From Oceanobacillus alkalisoli (GTDB lineage: Bacteria > Bacillota > Bacilli > Bacillales > Amphibacillaceae), in the NCBI RefSeq assembly GCF_021556485.1, contig NZ_JAKGBW010000003.1, positions 124,001-188,000 on the forward strand: 64,000 nt of DNA, given 5' to 3'. The notes beneath the pieces are model-generated. The model searched no databases, was not told the DNA's origin, and saw only the letters and a list, made by a program, of their open reading frames with translations. The position numbers were made by a program, and so were the translations under genes. This document shows positions 54,242-63,148 of the stretch, one piece after another; position 1 is the first letter of the stretch; every line of letters starts with the position of its first letter.

Positions 54242-56284
54242 TCAATCCAATTTCGTATGGAGATCTGGATCGGTTTCGAGTAACTCGCGCAGTTTTGCGT
54301 ATTCACTATCATTCGTTAGCAATTGCTGGTTGACGATAAAGGTTGCATCATTTCTTGCTGTTTCAAGGGCACGATAATCATGTACCATGTCTGCCACCTT
54401 AAATTCCGGGATTCCACTTTGTTTTCTCCCGAAGAAATCTCCTGGCCCCCGCAGTTGCAAATCTCTTTCTGCTAATTCAAATCCATTATTTGTCTCGGTC
54501 ATAATGCTCATTCTTTCTTTCCCTACTTCATTCTTCGGTTCAGCAATCAAGATACAATAACTTTGCTTGTCGCCTCTACCGACCCTTCCTCGCAATTGGT
54601 GAAGTTGTGCGAGCCCGAAGCGTTCTGCATCATAAATAACCATAATCGTCGCATTCGGTACGTTTACGCCAACTTCAACGACGGTTGTTGAGACAAGCAC
54701 TTGTATCTTGTTTTCGGCGTAATCTTTCATAACTGCATCTTTTTCATCGGCTGGAAGACGACCATGCATTAAGCCAACCTTTATTTCCGGTGGGAAAAAC
54801 TCAATCAACTGATGGTAAAGGTCGACGGCATTTTGGATATCCAATTTATCGGATTCTTCAATAAGTGGGCTGATCAGATATGCTTGTTCACCGCTTTGCA
54901 CATGTTTGATTATAAAATTCAAGATCCGCTCAAACATATTCTCCTTCACCCAAAGCGTTTCCACTTCCTTTCTTCCAGCTGGCATCTCATTGATTTGGGA
55001 CACATCCATATCACCAAAGGCAGTGATTGCTAGCGTACGGGGAATTGGTGTTGCTGTCATGAATAACACATCTGGATGAAGACCTTTATCCCTTAATGTC
55101 CGGCGTTGTTCCACTCCAAAGCGATGCTGTTCATCAACAATAACGAGACCGAGATCATGGAACAGGACATCATCTTGAATGAGCGCATGGGTACCGATGA
55201 TTAGATCTATTTCCCCCGCTTCAAGTCCCGCCACTATCTCTCTACGCTCCTTCGCTTTAACCGACCCTGTAAGGAGACGGACATTCGCAAGCTCCCCGAA
55301 CAATTCCTGCAATGATTGATAGTGCTGTTCTGCAAGTATTTCCGTTGGTACCATTAATGCTCCTTGCTTTCCAGCTGTCAAAGAAGCATAAAGACAGATC
55401 GCTGCGACTGCTGTTTTTCCCGAACCTACATCTCCTTGCAATAAGCGATTCATCCGGTATGAAGAACGCATGTCTAAAAGAATTTCTTCAAGTGATGCAT
55501 TTTGCGCATTTGTTAATTTGAAAGGAAATCGTTCGATAAAGCTGTCCACTTTCTCCACATCATATTCCTGTGCATTTCCTTCCGTCGCTTCCCGGTGTTG
55601 CTTTCTTAAAAGCTGCATCTTCAACTGGAAAAGCAAAAATTCCTCATAAATATACCTTCTGCGTGAATGCTTCAATTGAACACGATTTTGCGGGAAATGG
55701 AGCATTTCTACTGCATCTTTCCGGGCTGGCAACTTATAATCTGTTAGGTAGGATACAGGAAGGATTTCTGTTATTTGATCACCATAATCTTTCAGCGCTT
55801 GAGAAATTACCTTTTTCAACCGGTAATTCGTTACATCCCCTTTCACCGAATACATCGGCTGGATTTCTGTGGAATCTTCCTGGGCACCTTTCCGGTAATT
55901 ACTAACGGTAATCTGTAATCGGTGCGCATCCCATTTACCAGTAAGGGTGACAATATCTCCTGCATTTAATTGTTTTTTCGCGAACGCTCGATTAAACATG
56001 ACTGCCTTAATGGCAACATTCTCTACATCTACCGTCAATACTAAACGTGACTTTTTTCTTCCATAAAAATTCAGGGAAGGCTCATATAAAATCCTTCCCA
56101 CAATGGTTACTTTATCTTCATGGATTAGCTCGCTTAGTGGTAAAATTTCTAATACATCATATTTATACGGTAAATAATGCAATAAATCTTCAACCGTATA
56201 AACATTCATCAGATTTAAATCTTCCGCGAATTTTTCTCCGATTCCTTTTACATTTTTTACTGATTCGTTAAGCACGTCTATCAC
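54242..56284 (-). CDS. recG: ATP-dependent DNA helicase RecG
   Basis: Remodels stalled replication forks and Holliday junctions. The 680 residues have the N-terminal wedge domain (about 1-240), then helicase motifs: Walker A GDVGSGKTAVAAI, DEQH box VIVDEQHRFG, motif III TATPIPRTLA, and motif VI QLRGRVGRG, plus the C-terminal QRxPGDFFG-like region (LRGPGDFFGRKQSG). It follows sdaAA by 5 bases. Confidence 0.97.
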   Translation of the reverse strand: MIDVLNESVKNVKGIGEKFAEDLNLMNVYTVEDLLHYLPYKYDVLEILPLSELIHEDKVTIVGRILYEPSLNFYGRKKSRLVLTVDVENVAIKAVMFNRAFAKKQLNAGDIVTLTGKWDAHRLQITVSNYRKGAQEDSTEIQPMYSVKGDVTNYRLKKVISQALKDYGDQITEILPVSYLTDYKLPARKDAVEMLHFPQNRVQLKHSRRRYIYEEFLLFQLKMQLLRKQHREATEGNAQEYDVEKVDSFIERFPFKLTNAQNASLEEILLDMRSSYRMNRLLQGDVGSGKTAVAAICLYASLTAGKQGALMVPTEILAEQHYQSLQELFGELANVRLLTGSVKAKERREIVAGLEAGEIDLIIGTHALIQDDVLFHDLGLVIVDEQHRFGVEQRRTLRDKGLHPDVLFMTATPIPRTLAITAFGDMDVSQINEMPAGRKEVETLWVKENMFERILNFIIKHVQSGEQAYLISPLIEESDKLDIQNAVDLYHQLIEFFPPEIKVGLMHGRLPADEKDAVMKDYAENKIQVLVSTTVVEVGVNVPNATIMVIYDAERFGLAQLHQLRGRVGRGDKQSYCILIAEPKNEVGKERMSIMTETNNGFELAERDLQLRGPGDFFGRKQSGIPEFKVADMVHDYRALETARNDATFIVNQQLLTNDSEYAKLRELLETDPDLHTKLD

Positions 56285-56289
56285 TCTTT

Positions 56290-57165
56290 CTAAACCGAAA
56301 CACCAAATATTTTTTCTTTTAAAAGTCTTCCCGTCGGCGTGTCCGCAAGTCCTCCTTCACCAGTCTCACGTAAGCTTGGCGGCATTTGCCTGCCAATTCT
56401 ATACATCGCGCCAATCACTTCATCCGCCGGAATCCGGCTCGTTACTCCTGCTAAAGCAAGATCTGCTGAGACAATCGCCTGGGACGAACCTAGTGCATTA
56501 CGTTTCACGCATGGTACTTCTACTAATCCAGCAACTGGGTCACAAACTAAGCCGAGCATGTTTTTTAATGTAATTGCAAAGGCATCAGCAGATTGCTGCG
56601 CTGTACCCCCTGCCATTTCGACAGTTGCCGCTGCGGCCATTGCACCTGCTGAACCGACTTCTGCTTGACATCCACCGGCAGCGCCTGATATAAACGCATT
56701 GTTCGCTACGACAAAACCGAATGCTCCTGCAGTGAATAAGAAACGAATCATTTGCTCACGCGTCGGATTCAGCTGATTCTTTACTGCGAAAAGCGTACCC
56801 GGTACACAACCAGCACTTCCAGCTGTTGGCGTAGCACAAATAATTCCCATTGCAGCATTTACTTCATTCGTCCCCATCGCTTTACTAACTGCATCAAGTA
56901 AAATTGGTCCGGATAATGGTCTTTTCTCCTGCATATACTTCTGCACAAGTACCGCATCTCCGCCCGTCAGTCCGGTTACAGACTGCACACCTTGTAATGC
57001 TCGCTCAATAGCATTTTCCATTACTTGCAAATTCTTTTCCATCTCGGTAAATATATCTTCGCGGCTCCGTTCTTTCACATCCATTTCCTGAAGAATCATC
57101 ACTTCCGAAATTGGCATTTCCTTCGTCTCTGCCATTTCCACCAATTCAGCAATTGTCCGAAACAT
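56290..57165 (-). CDS. sdaAA: L-serine dehydratase, iron-sulfur-dependent, alpha subunit
   Basis: Catalytic subunit that deaminates L-serine to pyruvate using a [4Fe-4S] cluster. The ATG at 57165 (MFRTIAELVEMAETK) lies 7 bases after AAAGGAG; an ATG at 57171 is too close. 291 residues. Candidate cluster ligands are the Cys in ICATPTAGSAG, GCQAEVGSAG and CDPVAGLVEVPC. It follows sdaAB by 19 bases. Confidence 0.97.
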   Translation of the reverse strand: MFRTIAELVEMAETKEMPISEVMILQEMDVKERSREDIFTEMEKNLQVMENAIERALQGVQSVTGLTGGDAVLVQKYMQEKRPLSGPILLDAVSKAMGTNEVNAAMGIICATPTAGSAGCVPGTLFAVKNQLNPTREQMIRFLFTAGAFGFVVANNAFISGAAGGCQAEVGSAGAMAAAATVEMAGGTAQQSADAFAITLKNMLGLVCDPVAGLVEVPCVKRNALGSSQAIVSADLALAGVTSRIPADEVIGAMYRIGRQMPPSLRETGEGGLADTPTGRLLKEKIFGVSV

Positions 57166-57184
57166 ATGCATGCTCCTTTCGATT

Positions 57185-57847
57185 CTAACTTTCTATTTTC
57201 GAAATCTGGATAATATGTTCTCTGGATTGTAATTCTTCCAATATATCGTCACTGACATTTTGATCGACTTCGATAACCATCAACGCTTCTTTGCCAACAT
57301 CTTTTCTATTCACTTCCATATGACCGATATTGATTTCATGTTTCGCTAATATTTCGGTAACGGATGCAATCGTTCCAAAGCGGTCGTTATGCATAATCAA
57401 AATCGCCGGATGATTTCCGGAAAGCCTTAACTGAAAACCGTTCAATTCAGTAATTTCTACTTTTCCACCGCCGATTGAAATTCCGGTCAGTTCTAACTTG
57501 TCATTACCATCACCGATGAGAATCCTCGCAGTATTCGGGTGATCTACCCGTGAGTTGTCTTCAATGAATTCAATTTCCAAACCATTTTCTTTGGCAATAT
57601 CCAGCGCTTTGCTCATCCGTAGGTCATCTGTTGCAAATCCGAGTAATCCTCCTGCAAGTGCAAAATCTGTTCCATGGCCTTTGTACGTCTTTGCGAAAGA
57701 TTCATAGAGATAGATTTTCGCCCATCTCGGCTGTTTTCCAAATAAATTCCGTGCAGCAAGTCCAATCCGCGCTGCTCCTGCCGTGTGTGAGCTTGATGGC
57801 CCAATCATGACCGGTCCAATAATATCGAATACGGAATTATATTTCAT
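57185..57847 (-). CDS. sdaAB: L-serine dehydratase, iron-sulfur-dependent, beta subunit
   Basis: Partner of SdaAA. The 220 residues: an N-terminal domain with IGPVMIGPSSSHTAGAARIG and a C-terminal ACT domain (about 148-220, AILIMHNDRFGTIASVTEIL), a likely regulatory serine-binding module. First gene of sdaAB-sdaAA-recG in the direction of transcription; the fakA terminator lies upstream. Confidence 0.97.
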   Translation of the reverse strand: MKYNSVFDIIGPVMIGPSSSHTAGAARIGLAARNLFGKQPRWAKIYLYESFAKTYKGHGTDFALAGGLLGFATDDLRMSKALDIAKENGLEIEFIEDNSRVDHPNTARILIGDGNDKLELTGISIGGGKVEITELNGFQLRLSGNHPAILIMHNDRFGTIASVTEILAKHEINIGHMEVNRKDVGKEALMVIEVDQNVSDDILEELQSREHIIQISKIES

Positions 57848-57924
57848 TTTAACACCGCCTTTTATCGACTACTCATTTCCTCTACAATTATAGCAAAAAA
57901 GATTAACAGGTGCATAACTCTCGT

Positions 57925-57968
57925 TAAAAAACCGCCTCATACCAAGTTGATTTGGTATGAGGCGGTTG
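57925..57968 (-). terminator. Strong intrinsic terminator after fakA
   Basis: Minus strand stem AACCGCCTCATACCA with its complement TGGTATGAGGCGGTT, loop AATCAACT, followed by TTTTTAACG. It ends the asp23-fakA transcript 11 bases after the fakA stop. Confidence 0.9.
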
Positions 57969-57978
57969 GTGATTTTGT

Positions 57979-59646
57979 TTACTCGACAGCGAAGATATAG
58001 GAATAGATTCGCTGTTCGCCGTTATGAACCTCAATTTCTACGTCTGCGAAATATTCTTCAACATAAGTTTCGATCTCAGCGACTTCCTCTTCTGTAACAT
58101 CTTCACCATAAAGGATGGTCAAGATTTCATCGTCCTCTGTAATAAGTTCGTTTAATAATGATTTTACAGTTTCCTGTTTATTTTCATTAGATGTGATAAT
58201 TCTCCCATCTTCAATCCCCATAAAGTGATTTTTTTCAATCGTTATTCCGTCAATTTGCGTGTCACGGACAGCATACGTGATTTGGCCAGTTTTCACTTCT
58301 TTACTAGCCGCCTCCATCGCTTCCTTGTTCGCTGATAATTCAGCATCCGGATCAAAGACGAGCATGGCACTGATTCCTTGAGGGATTGTCCTTGTTGAAA
58401 CGACAGCGACATTTTCGTCAGCGATATCCGCTGCCTGTTCAGCTGCCATTTGGATATTTTTATTGTTTGGCAGAACAAGTACATTTCTTGCATGAGCTTT
58501 CGTGATCGCTTCTGCAATGTCTTTCGTGCTCGGGTTCATTGTTTGTCCACCTTCAATTACAACCGTAACTCCAAGACTTTCAAATAATGCCTTGAGTCCA
58601 GCCCCCATTGTAACGGTGACAATACCGTATTCGGCTTTTTCTTTTGGCTTATCCGTTTTTACTCTATTTCCAATAATCGCACTGTGTTGCTCACGCATAT
58701 TCTCTATCTTCATGTTGATTAAGCTACCGTAGCGCTGACCGAGTGTTAAACAGTCTCCGGGTTGTTCGGAGTGGACATGCACTTTTACAATTTCATCGTC
58801 TGAAACAACAAGTAAGGAATCCCCCATTGTACTTAACGTCTCGCGGAATTCTTCCTCATTATATGGATGGTTTTTTAATTTATCGTCTTCAAATTTAACC
58901 ATAAACTCTGTACAATATCCATAAACAATTTCAGATGTGTCCATGAAATCTTGCGTTATTTTATGATGTTCCGCATTCACAAGGTCTTCCATTCCTACAT
59001 CAATCGTCGTTTCTTTTGGAAGTTCTTCCCCTTTAAGTGCGGCTAAGAATCCTTCATAAATTGTTACTAAACCTTGTCCACCCGAATCGACAACGCCGAC
59101 TTCCTTTAAAACGGGAAGTAAATCGGGTGTACGTTTTAATGATGCTTTTGCTTCCACCAGGATTTTCTCCATTAGAGCAATGATATCTGTTTCCGTTTTC
59201 GCAATTTCCACTGCCTGAATGGCTGCGTCCTTTGCAACAGTAAGAATTGTCCCTTCAACAGGCTTCATCACTGCTTTGTACGCTGTCGTCACTCCAGCTT
59301 CAAATGCTTGCGCAAAGTCTTCCGCTTCTAATGTTTCTTTATTGTCCATCCCTCTACCAAATCCGCGGAAAATTTGCGACAGGATAACACCCGAGTTTCC
59401 TCGTGCGCCCATTAATAAACCTTTTGCAAATGCATTCGCAACAACGGAAACATTGTCTGAATCCGTTTGCTTCACTTCATTTACACCTGAGGTCATAGAT
59501 AAATTCATATTTGTTCCTGTATCCCCGTCTGGTACCGGAAACACGTTTAATGCATCAATTTTTTGTGCATTGTTTGATAGGTGATGTGCCCCGGAGAGGA
59601 TCATCTGTGCTAACAGACTACCATCCAACTTATGTATAGTCACCAT
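57979..59646 (-). CDS. fakA: Fatty acid kinase catalytic subunit FakA (YloV, DhaL-like)
   Basis: Phosphorylates fatty acids bound to a FakB (DegV) partner, feeding PlsX/PlsY. The 555 residues have an N-terminal DAK2/DhaL domain with LNVFPVPDGDTGTNMNLS (acidic metal site) and GARGNSGVILSQIFRG, a middle domain with ITQDFMDTSEIVYGYCTEFM and a C-terminal DegV-like domain. 128 bases separate it from asp23; that leader has paired repeats CCTGTTAA/TTAACAGG (59677-59684, 59741-59748). Confidence 0.94.
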   Translation of the reverse strand: MVTIHKLDGSLLAQMILSGAHHLSNNAQKIDALNVFPVPDGDTGTNMNLSMTSGVNEVKQTDSDNVSVVANAFAKGLLMGARGNSGVILSQIFRGFGRGMDNKETLEAEDFAQAFEAGVTTAYKAVMKPVEGTILTVAKDAAIQAVEIAKTETDIIALMEKILVEAKASLKRTPDLLPVLKEVGVVDSGGQGLVTIYEGFLAALKGEELPKETTIDVGMEDLVNAEHHKITQDFMDTSEIVYGYCTEFMVKFEDDKLKNHPYNEEEFRETLSTMGDSLLVVSDDEIVKVHVHSEQPGDCLTLGQRYGSLINMKIENMREQHSAIIGNRVKTDKPKEKAEYGIVTVTMGAGLKALFESLGVTVVIEGGQTMNPSTKDIAEAITKAHARNVLVLPNNKNIQMAAEQAADIADENVAVVSTRTIPQGISAMLVFDPDAELSANKEAMEAASKEVKTGQITYAVRDTQIDGITIEKNHFMGIEDGRIITSNENKQETVKSLLNELITEDDEILTILYGEDVTEEEVAEIETYVEEYFADVEIEVHNGEQRIYSYIFAVE

Positions 59647-59774
59647 ACTTCCTCCTTAAATAAACCATGCCTAACTCCTGTTAACTGCTCATTTAGGTTA
59701 AGACTGTTCTATACTTTGTACGAAAACAGCTTAGAGGAGTTTAACAGGCAGTAAGCAATTCCATGTAGTTTTCA

Positions 59775-60137
59775 TTAATCGTTAGCCACTCGGACTCCTT
59801 GAATGTATATATTTACTGAGTCAATGGATAGGCCTAAAGTTTGTTCCAGTGTATATTTCACTTGAGACTGCACATTGCTCGCAACCTCAGAAATTTTCGT
59901 GCCATAACTTACGATGATATATAAATCGATATGCAATTCTTCGTCTTCCTGACGAACTACGATTCCACGGGAATAATTCTCTTTCCTTAAAATTTCAGCG
60001 ATCCCATCACGTATTTGACTTTTGGATGCCATTCCTACAATCCCGTAACATTCAACTGCTGTACCTCCCGCAATCGTTGCGATGACATCATTTGTGATTG
60101 TTACTTGACCATCGTTTGTGTGAAGTTCAATGGACAT
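59775..60137 (-). CDS. yloU: Asp23/Gls24 family envelope stress protein (YloU)
   Basis: A 120-residue protein of the Asp23 family, in B. subtilis YloU. Motifs: GQVTITNDVIATIAGGTAVE, CYGIVGMAS and IDLYIIVSYGTKISEVASNV, with a C-terminal VNIYIQGVRV. No membrane segment; relatives sit at the membrane through partners. It starts the asp23-fakA transcript, opposite to rpmB. Confidence 0.95.
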   Translation of the reverse strand: MSIELHTNDGQVTITNDVIATIAGGTAVECYGIVGMASKSQIRDGIAEILRKENYSRGIVVRQEDEELHIDLYIIVSYGTKISEVASNVQSQVKYTLEQTLGLSIDSVNIYIQGVRVAND

Positions 60138-60207
60138 GAGGATCCTCCTTCATGATTTCTATTTCGTAAAAATAAAATAATAAATAAAGCCCTATCTTAA
60201 TATTGAT

Positions 60208-60237
60208 TTTATAAAGCATAAGGCTATTCTACTACAA
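60208..60237 (-). promoter_or_regulatory. Probable SigA promoter of yloU-fakA
   Basis: Minus strand -35 TTGTAG (60237-60232), 18 bases, -10 TATAAA (60213-60208). It lies about 70 bases before the yloU ATG in the 290-base divergent gap with rpmB. Nothing else is recognised in that gap except the rpmB promoter. Confidence 0.5.
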
Positions 60238-60360
60238 TCTATCCTTTTTTAAAAGTGAATGTGCGATTTACGAGCCGTTATTTTCTCTTCTTACAATGGC
60301 GGATTTTTTTCTATCTGTCAAGCGATTTTTCTTTGCAGCAAAAAATATTTCGTTGCATTA

Positions 60361-60388
60361 TTGGTTAACTTGTGGTAAATTGTATAAG
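60361..60388 (+). promoter_or_regulatory. Probable SigA promoter of rpmB
   Basis: TTGGTT, 16-base spacer, TATAAG (60383-60388) on the plus strand, about 40 bases before the rpmB ATG. An alternative reading is TTGCAT, 17, TAAATT starting about 8 bases earlier. Confidence 0.45.
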
Positions 60389-60427
60389 TATGAAATTCGA
60401 CATTTGATATAGTAAGGAGGGAATGTC

Positions 60428-60616
60428 ATGGCTAGAAAATGTGTTGTAACTGGACGTAAAACGAGCAGCGGAAATCTACGTTCTCATGCTATGAACTCCA
60501 ACAGACGTAAATGGAAAGCAAATGTACAAAAAGTACGTATCATGGTAGATGGTAAACCTAAACGTGTATATGTATCTGCACGTGCTTTGAAATCAGGTAA
60601 AGTAGAGCGCGTATAG
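60428..60616 (+). CDS. rpmB: 50S ribosomal protein L28
   Basis: A 62-residue basic protein, [20 protein letters not shown] and the family-typical end [14 protein letters not shown]. The N-terminal Cys of the zinc-binding form is absent except Cys5, so it is the C-minus type. ATG follows AAGGAGGG. It is one of only two plus-strand genes here and, as in B. subtilis, is divergent from the asp23 homologue. Confidence 0.97.
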   Translation: MARKCVVTGRKTSSGNLRSHAMNSNRRKWKANVQKVRIMVDGKPKRVYVSARALKSGKVERV

Positions 60617-60653
60617 TCGCTCGAATTCCATGATGAATGGTATACATGTACAA

Positions 60654-60692
60654 CCAAAAAAGTACTCTAATCCAAGAGTGCTTTTTTATTTT
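60654..60692 (+). terminator. Intrinsic terminator of rpmB
   Basis: AAAAAAGTACTCT and AGAGTGCTTTTTT arms with loop AATCCA, followed by ATTTTG. Located 40 bases after the rpmB stop. The A-rich/T-rich arms could also work in the other direction. Confidence 0.85.
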
Positions 60693-60777
60693 GTCCAAAT
60701 TCTAAAATGGTAAACCAAGCTTTCTACCCAGCTCCGCAGACCTCAAGGAGAAGAAGGGTATGCTTGATCAAAGTAAG

Positions 60778-60825
60778 CAAAAAACACAGCTTCTGTCACG
60801 TGATGGACAAAAGCCGTGTTTTTTA
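60778..60825 (-). terminator. Intrinsic terminator of spoVM
   Basis: Minus strand hairpin AAAAAACACGGCTTTTGTC ... GACAGAAGCTGTGTTTTTT; it starts just within the spoVM stop codon and ends in TTTTTTGC. It keeps spoVM transcription from running into rpmB. Confidence 0.85.
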
Positions 60826-60906
60826 TTTATCTTTTTTAAATACACCCATGACCACTTTCACAAATCCACCAATAAACCTTGGGAGCTTAATCGTATAAAA
60901 TTTAAT
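60823..60906 (-). CDS. spoVM: Stage V sporulation peptide SpoVM, starting with ATT
   Basis: A 27-codon gene that encodes KFYTIKLPRFIGGFVKVV after the first residue and ends MGVFKKDK; compare B. subtilis KFYTIKLPKFLGGIVRAM. SpoVM is an amphipathic peptide that marks the curved forespore membrane and anchors SpoIVA for coat assembly. GAAGGAGGGGG is spaced exactly 8 bases from ATT at 60906, at the place where other SpoVM genes have ATG; an in-frame TTG 27 bases farther upstream lies on the wrong side of the SD. It sits between thiN and rpmB, its normal locus. Confidence 0.93.
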   Translation of the reverse strand: MKFYTIKLPRFIGGFVKVVMGVFKKDK

Positions 60907-60945
60907 TGGTTCCCCCTCCTTCGTACAAGCCAAGCTTCACGCCTC

Positions 60946-61599
60946 TTAAGAATCCCTACTCTTTATTAATAATAATATGCCTCGTCTGTACGAAAAATTC
61001 CCACTTTCGCGAGATAGTTCATTGGAGATGCAAAGGGTTGATCCCCAGGTGATTGTTTCGTTTTCCAGCGGATAATAAAAGCCTTTAAGTGTGATGCCTT
61101 CTACAATCTCGCTAAATGGAACAAAAGAAATGTACGGATAATCAGGATCTCTATTTATCGTATGTGTCCCAGGCTTTGTTAAGACCAATTGATTTTGTCT
61201 ATCAATAATTTTTCCGTTTATCCCTTTTTCAAGAATTCGATATAATAGTTGAATGTTTATTAGTTCATGATCTTTTCTGCCAGCTGTCACTCCGAATAAA
61301 AGAATTGTTTCCGGGTGAAGCTCGAAAGCTTTGTTCAACGCTAGCTCTAGGTCTGTCTCATCTTTTTCACTTGGAAGTTTGTTAAAGTTATTTACTTTAC
61401 ACTGGATGCGTCTCATTTCTTCTGATGCAACCGAATCAAAGTCCCCTACCGCTTCAAAGAGCTTTAAACCGGAATCGATAATATGAAGAGCGCCCCGGTC
61501 TGCTCCAATCCACAAATCCACCGTATCCTTGTACGTAGTAAGATTGGGTAAAGCTTTTTCCGGCCCACTTCCTACAATTCCGATTGTAAGATGGTTCAT
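60946..61599 (-). CDS. thiN: Thiamine diphosphokinase ThiN (YloS)
   Basis: Converts thiamine to thiamine diphosphate. The 217 residues show the N-terminal catalytic domain with GADRGALHI, VGDFDSVASEE and EKDETDLELAL (metal-binding acids), GVTAGRKDHELINI, and a C-terminal beta domain with LKGFYYPLENETITWGSTLC. It lies between rpe (3-base gap) and spoVM. Its 3' end contains a candidate SigE promoter for spoVM. Confidence 0.95.
   Translation of the reverse strand: MNHLTIGIVGSGPEKALPNLTTYKDTVDLWIGADRGALHIIDSGLKLFEAVGDFDSVASEEMRRIQCKVNNFNKLPSEKDETDLELALNKAFELHPETILLFGVTAGRKDHELINIQLLYRILEKGINGKIIDRQNQLVLTKPGTHTINRDPDYPYISFVPFSEIVEGITLKGFYYPLENETITWGSTLCISNELSRESGNFSYRRGILLLIKSRDS
60972..61000 (-). 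promoter_or_regulatory. Candidate SigE promoter of spoVM inside thiN
   Basis: Minus strand -35 GAATTTT (61000-60994), 14-base spacer, -10 CATATTAT (60979-60972). This resembles the sporulation SigE consensus (GAATATT-like, 13-15 bases, CATACAAT-like) and starts transcription about 60 bases before spoVM. spoVM is under SigE control in B. subtilis. Confidence 0.5.
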
Positions 61600-61602
61600 G
61601 GA

Positions 61603-62262
61603 TTACTCATTCCTTGTTGCGTCAACAATTGCCTCAATTGCTTGTTTTCTATCAGGCTGACTGAAAATAGCACTGCCAGCAACGAGGACATCTGCTCCAG
61701 CATCTGTACAAATCTTTGCGGTATCCGTATTGACGCCGCCATCCACTTCAATCTCAAAGGAAAGACCTATTTCTTTCCGCCAATTATCAAGCTGTCGAAT
61801 CTTCTGCACGCTTTCCTCAATAAACTTCTGACCGCCAAAACCTGGATTTACCGTCATCACAAGTACCATATCAATATCTTTCAAGATTGGTAACAGAAGC
61901 TCTGCAGGTGTCGCTGGGTTGATCACTACCCCGGGCTTTACTCCATTGTCTCGAATCAGTTGGATTGTCCGGTGTAAATGAACACAAGCTTCCTGATGAA
62001 CCGTAATAATATCCGCACCAGCTTTTGCAAATTCAGGAATATACTGATCCGGATTTTCAATCATCAAATGAACGTCAAGCGGGAGTTTTGTTACGGGGCG
62101 TATAGCTTCGACAATCAACGGTCCAATTGTAATATTAGGAACGAAATGGCCGTCCATCACATCGACGTGAATATAGTCAGCCCCATATGTTTCTACCTCC
62201 TTTATTTCATTACCTAACGTTGCAAAATCAGCAGATAATATAGATGGTGCAATTTTTACCAT
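61603..62262 (-). CDS. rpe: Ribulose-phosphate 3-epimerase
   Basis: Interconverts ribulose 5-phosphate and xylulose 5-phosphate in the pentose phosphate pathway. The 219 residues form a TIM barrel with APSILSADFATLGNEI, HVDVMDGHFVPNITIGP, LDVHLMIENPD, MTVNPGFGGQKF and VDGGVNTDTA, all family marks including the catalytic Asp residues. One base after rsgA. Confidence 0.98.
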   Translation of the reverse strand: MVKIAPSILSADFATLGNEIKEVETYGADYIHVDVMDGHFVPNITIGPLIVEAIRPVTKLPLDVHLMIENPDQYIPEFAKAGADIITVHQEACVHLHRTIQLIRDNGVKPGVVINPATPAELLLPILKDIDMVLVMTVNPGFGGQKFIEESVQKIRQLDNWRKEIGLSFEIEVDGGVNTDTAKICTDAGADVLVAGSAIFSQPDRKQAIEAIVDATRNE

Positions 62263-62263
62263 A

Positions 62264-63148
62264 TTAATACCTCGGCTTTCTTAATGTAATTTCTTCTAGG
62301 AATCGTACATAATTTTCGTAACGCAAAGCGGCTATTTCACCTGAAGAAACAGCTGCCTTTACCGCACATTTCGGTTCTTTTAGATGCATGCAGCCCCTGA
62401 ATTTACAATCCCCCAACAGTTTGCGGAATTCAGGGAAACAATGAGACAGTTCATTTGCTTCCAATGTCTCAAATTCGAGGGAGCTAAATCCTGGTGTATC
62501 TGCAACAAGCCCATGGTACATTTCAAGCAATTCAACATGTCTTGTCGTATGCCTCCCTCTCCCAAGGCTCTCAGAGATCTCGCCTGTCTTTAAATCCAGA
62601 GAATCATCGAGCATATTAAGTATCGAAGATTTTCCAACACCAGACTGACCAGCTATAACCGTAATGTGATCCTTGAAATAAGCTTCCAGAACGTTAAACC
62701 CTTGTTCGTCCTTCATCGATAACAACTCCGTACGATAACCAATATCCTCATATAACTTACGATATACTTCCATTTTTTCCTTTTCTTCGGCAGAAGCTAA
62801 ATCCATCTTTGTGATAAAAATAACCGGCTGGATGTTTCTCGACTCGATAAGTACTAAAAAGCGATCCAGTAAGGTCTGATTGAAATCAGGTGCTTTTGCG
62901 GAAGTAACAATAATAGCTTGTGTGATATTGGAAATTGGCGGCCGGACGAGTTCATTCGAACGAGGCATAATTTCCATGATATAGCCCTCATTCGGATTTT
63001 CATACTCGAATGTAACAAGGTCTCCGACAAGGGGGGTGATCTTTTGATTACGAAATACCCCTCTGCCGCGGCACTGATAGATTGCTCCATCTTCTGTCTT
63101 CACATAATAGAAGCCACTTAACGCTTTAATAATTCTGCCTTTTGCCAT
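62264..63148 (-). CDS. rsgA: Small ribosomal subunit biogenesis GTPase RsgA (YloQ)
   Basis: Circularly permuted GTPase that checks the 30S decoding centre. The 294 residues: an N-terminal OB domain (GRIIKALSGFYYVKTEDG), the GTPase domain with G4 VIFITKMDLA, G1 AGQSGVGKSSILN, G3 DTPGFSS, and a C-terminal zinc knuckle (CKFRGCMHLKEPKCAVK). The ATG directly follows the prkC stop (TAAATG). prkC-rsgA-rpe-thiN is the conserved Bacillus order. Confidence 0.97.
   Translation of the reverse strand: MAKGRIIKALSGFYYVKTEDGAIYQCRGRGVFRNQKITPLVGDLVTFEYENPNEGYIMEIMPRSNELVRPPISNITQAIIVTSAKAPDFNQTLLDRFLVLIESRNIQPVIFITKMDLASAEEKEKMEVYRKLYEDIGYRTELLSMKDEQGFNVLEAYFKDHITVIAGQSGVGKSSILNMLDDSLDLKTGEISESLGRGRHTTRHVELLEMYHGLVADTPGFSSLEFETLEANELSHCFPEFRKLLGDCKFRGCMHLKEPKCAVKAAVSSGEIAALRYENYVRFLEEITLRKPRY

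Noticed and set aside
60707-60898. A 63-codon plus-strand reading frame between rpmB and thiN
   Set aside because: It runs through the spoVM terminator and across spoVM in antisense; no SD.
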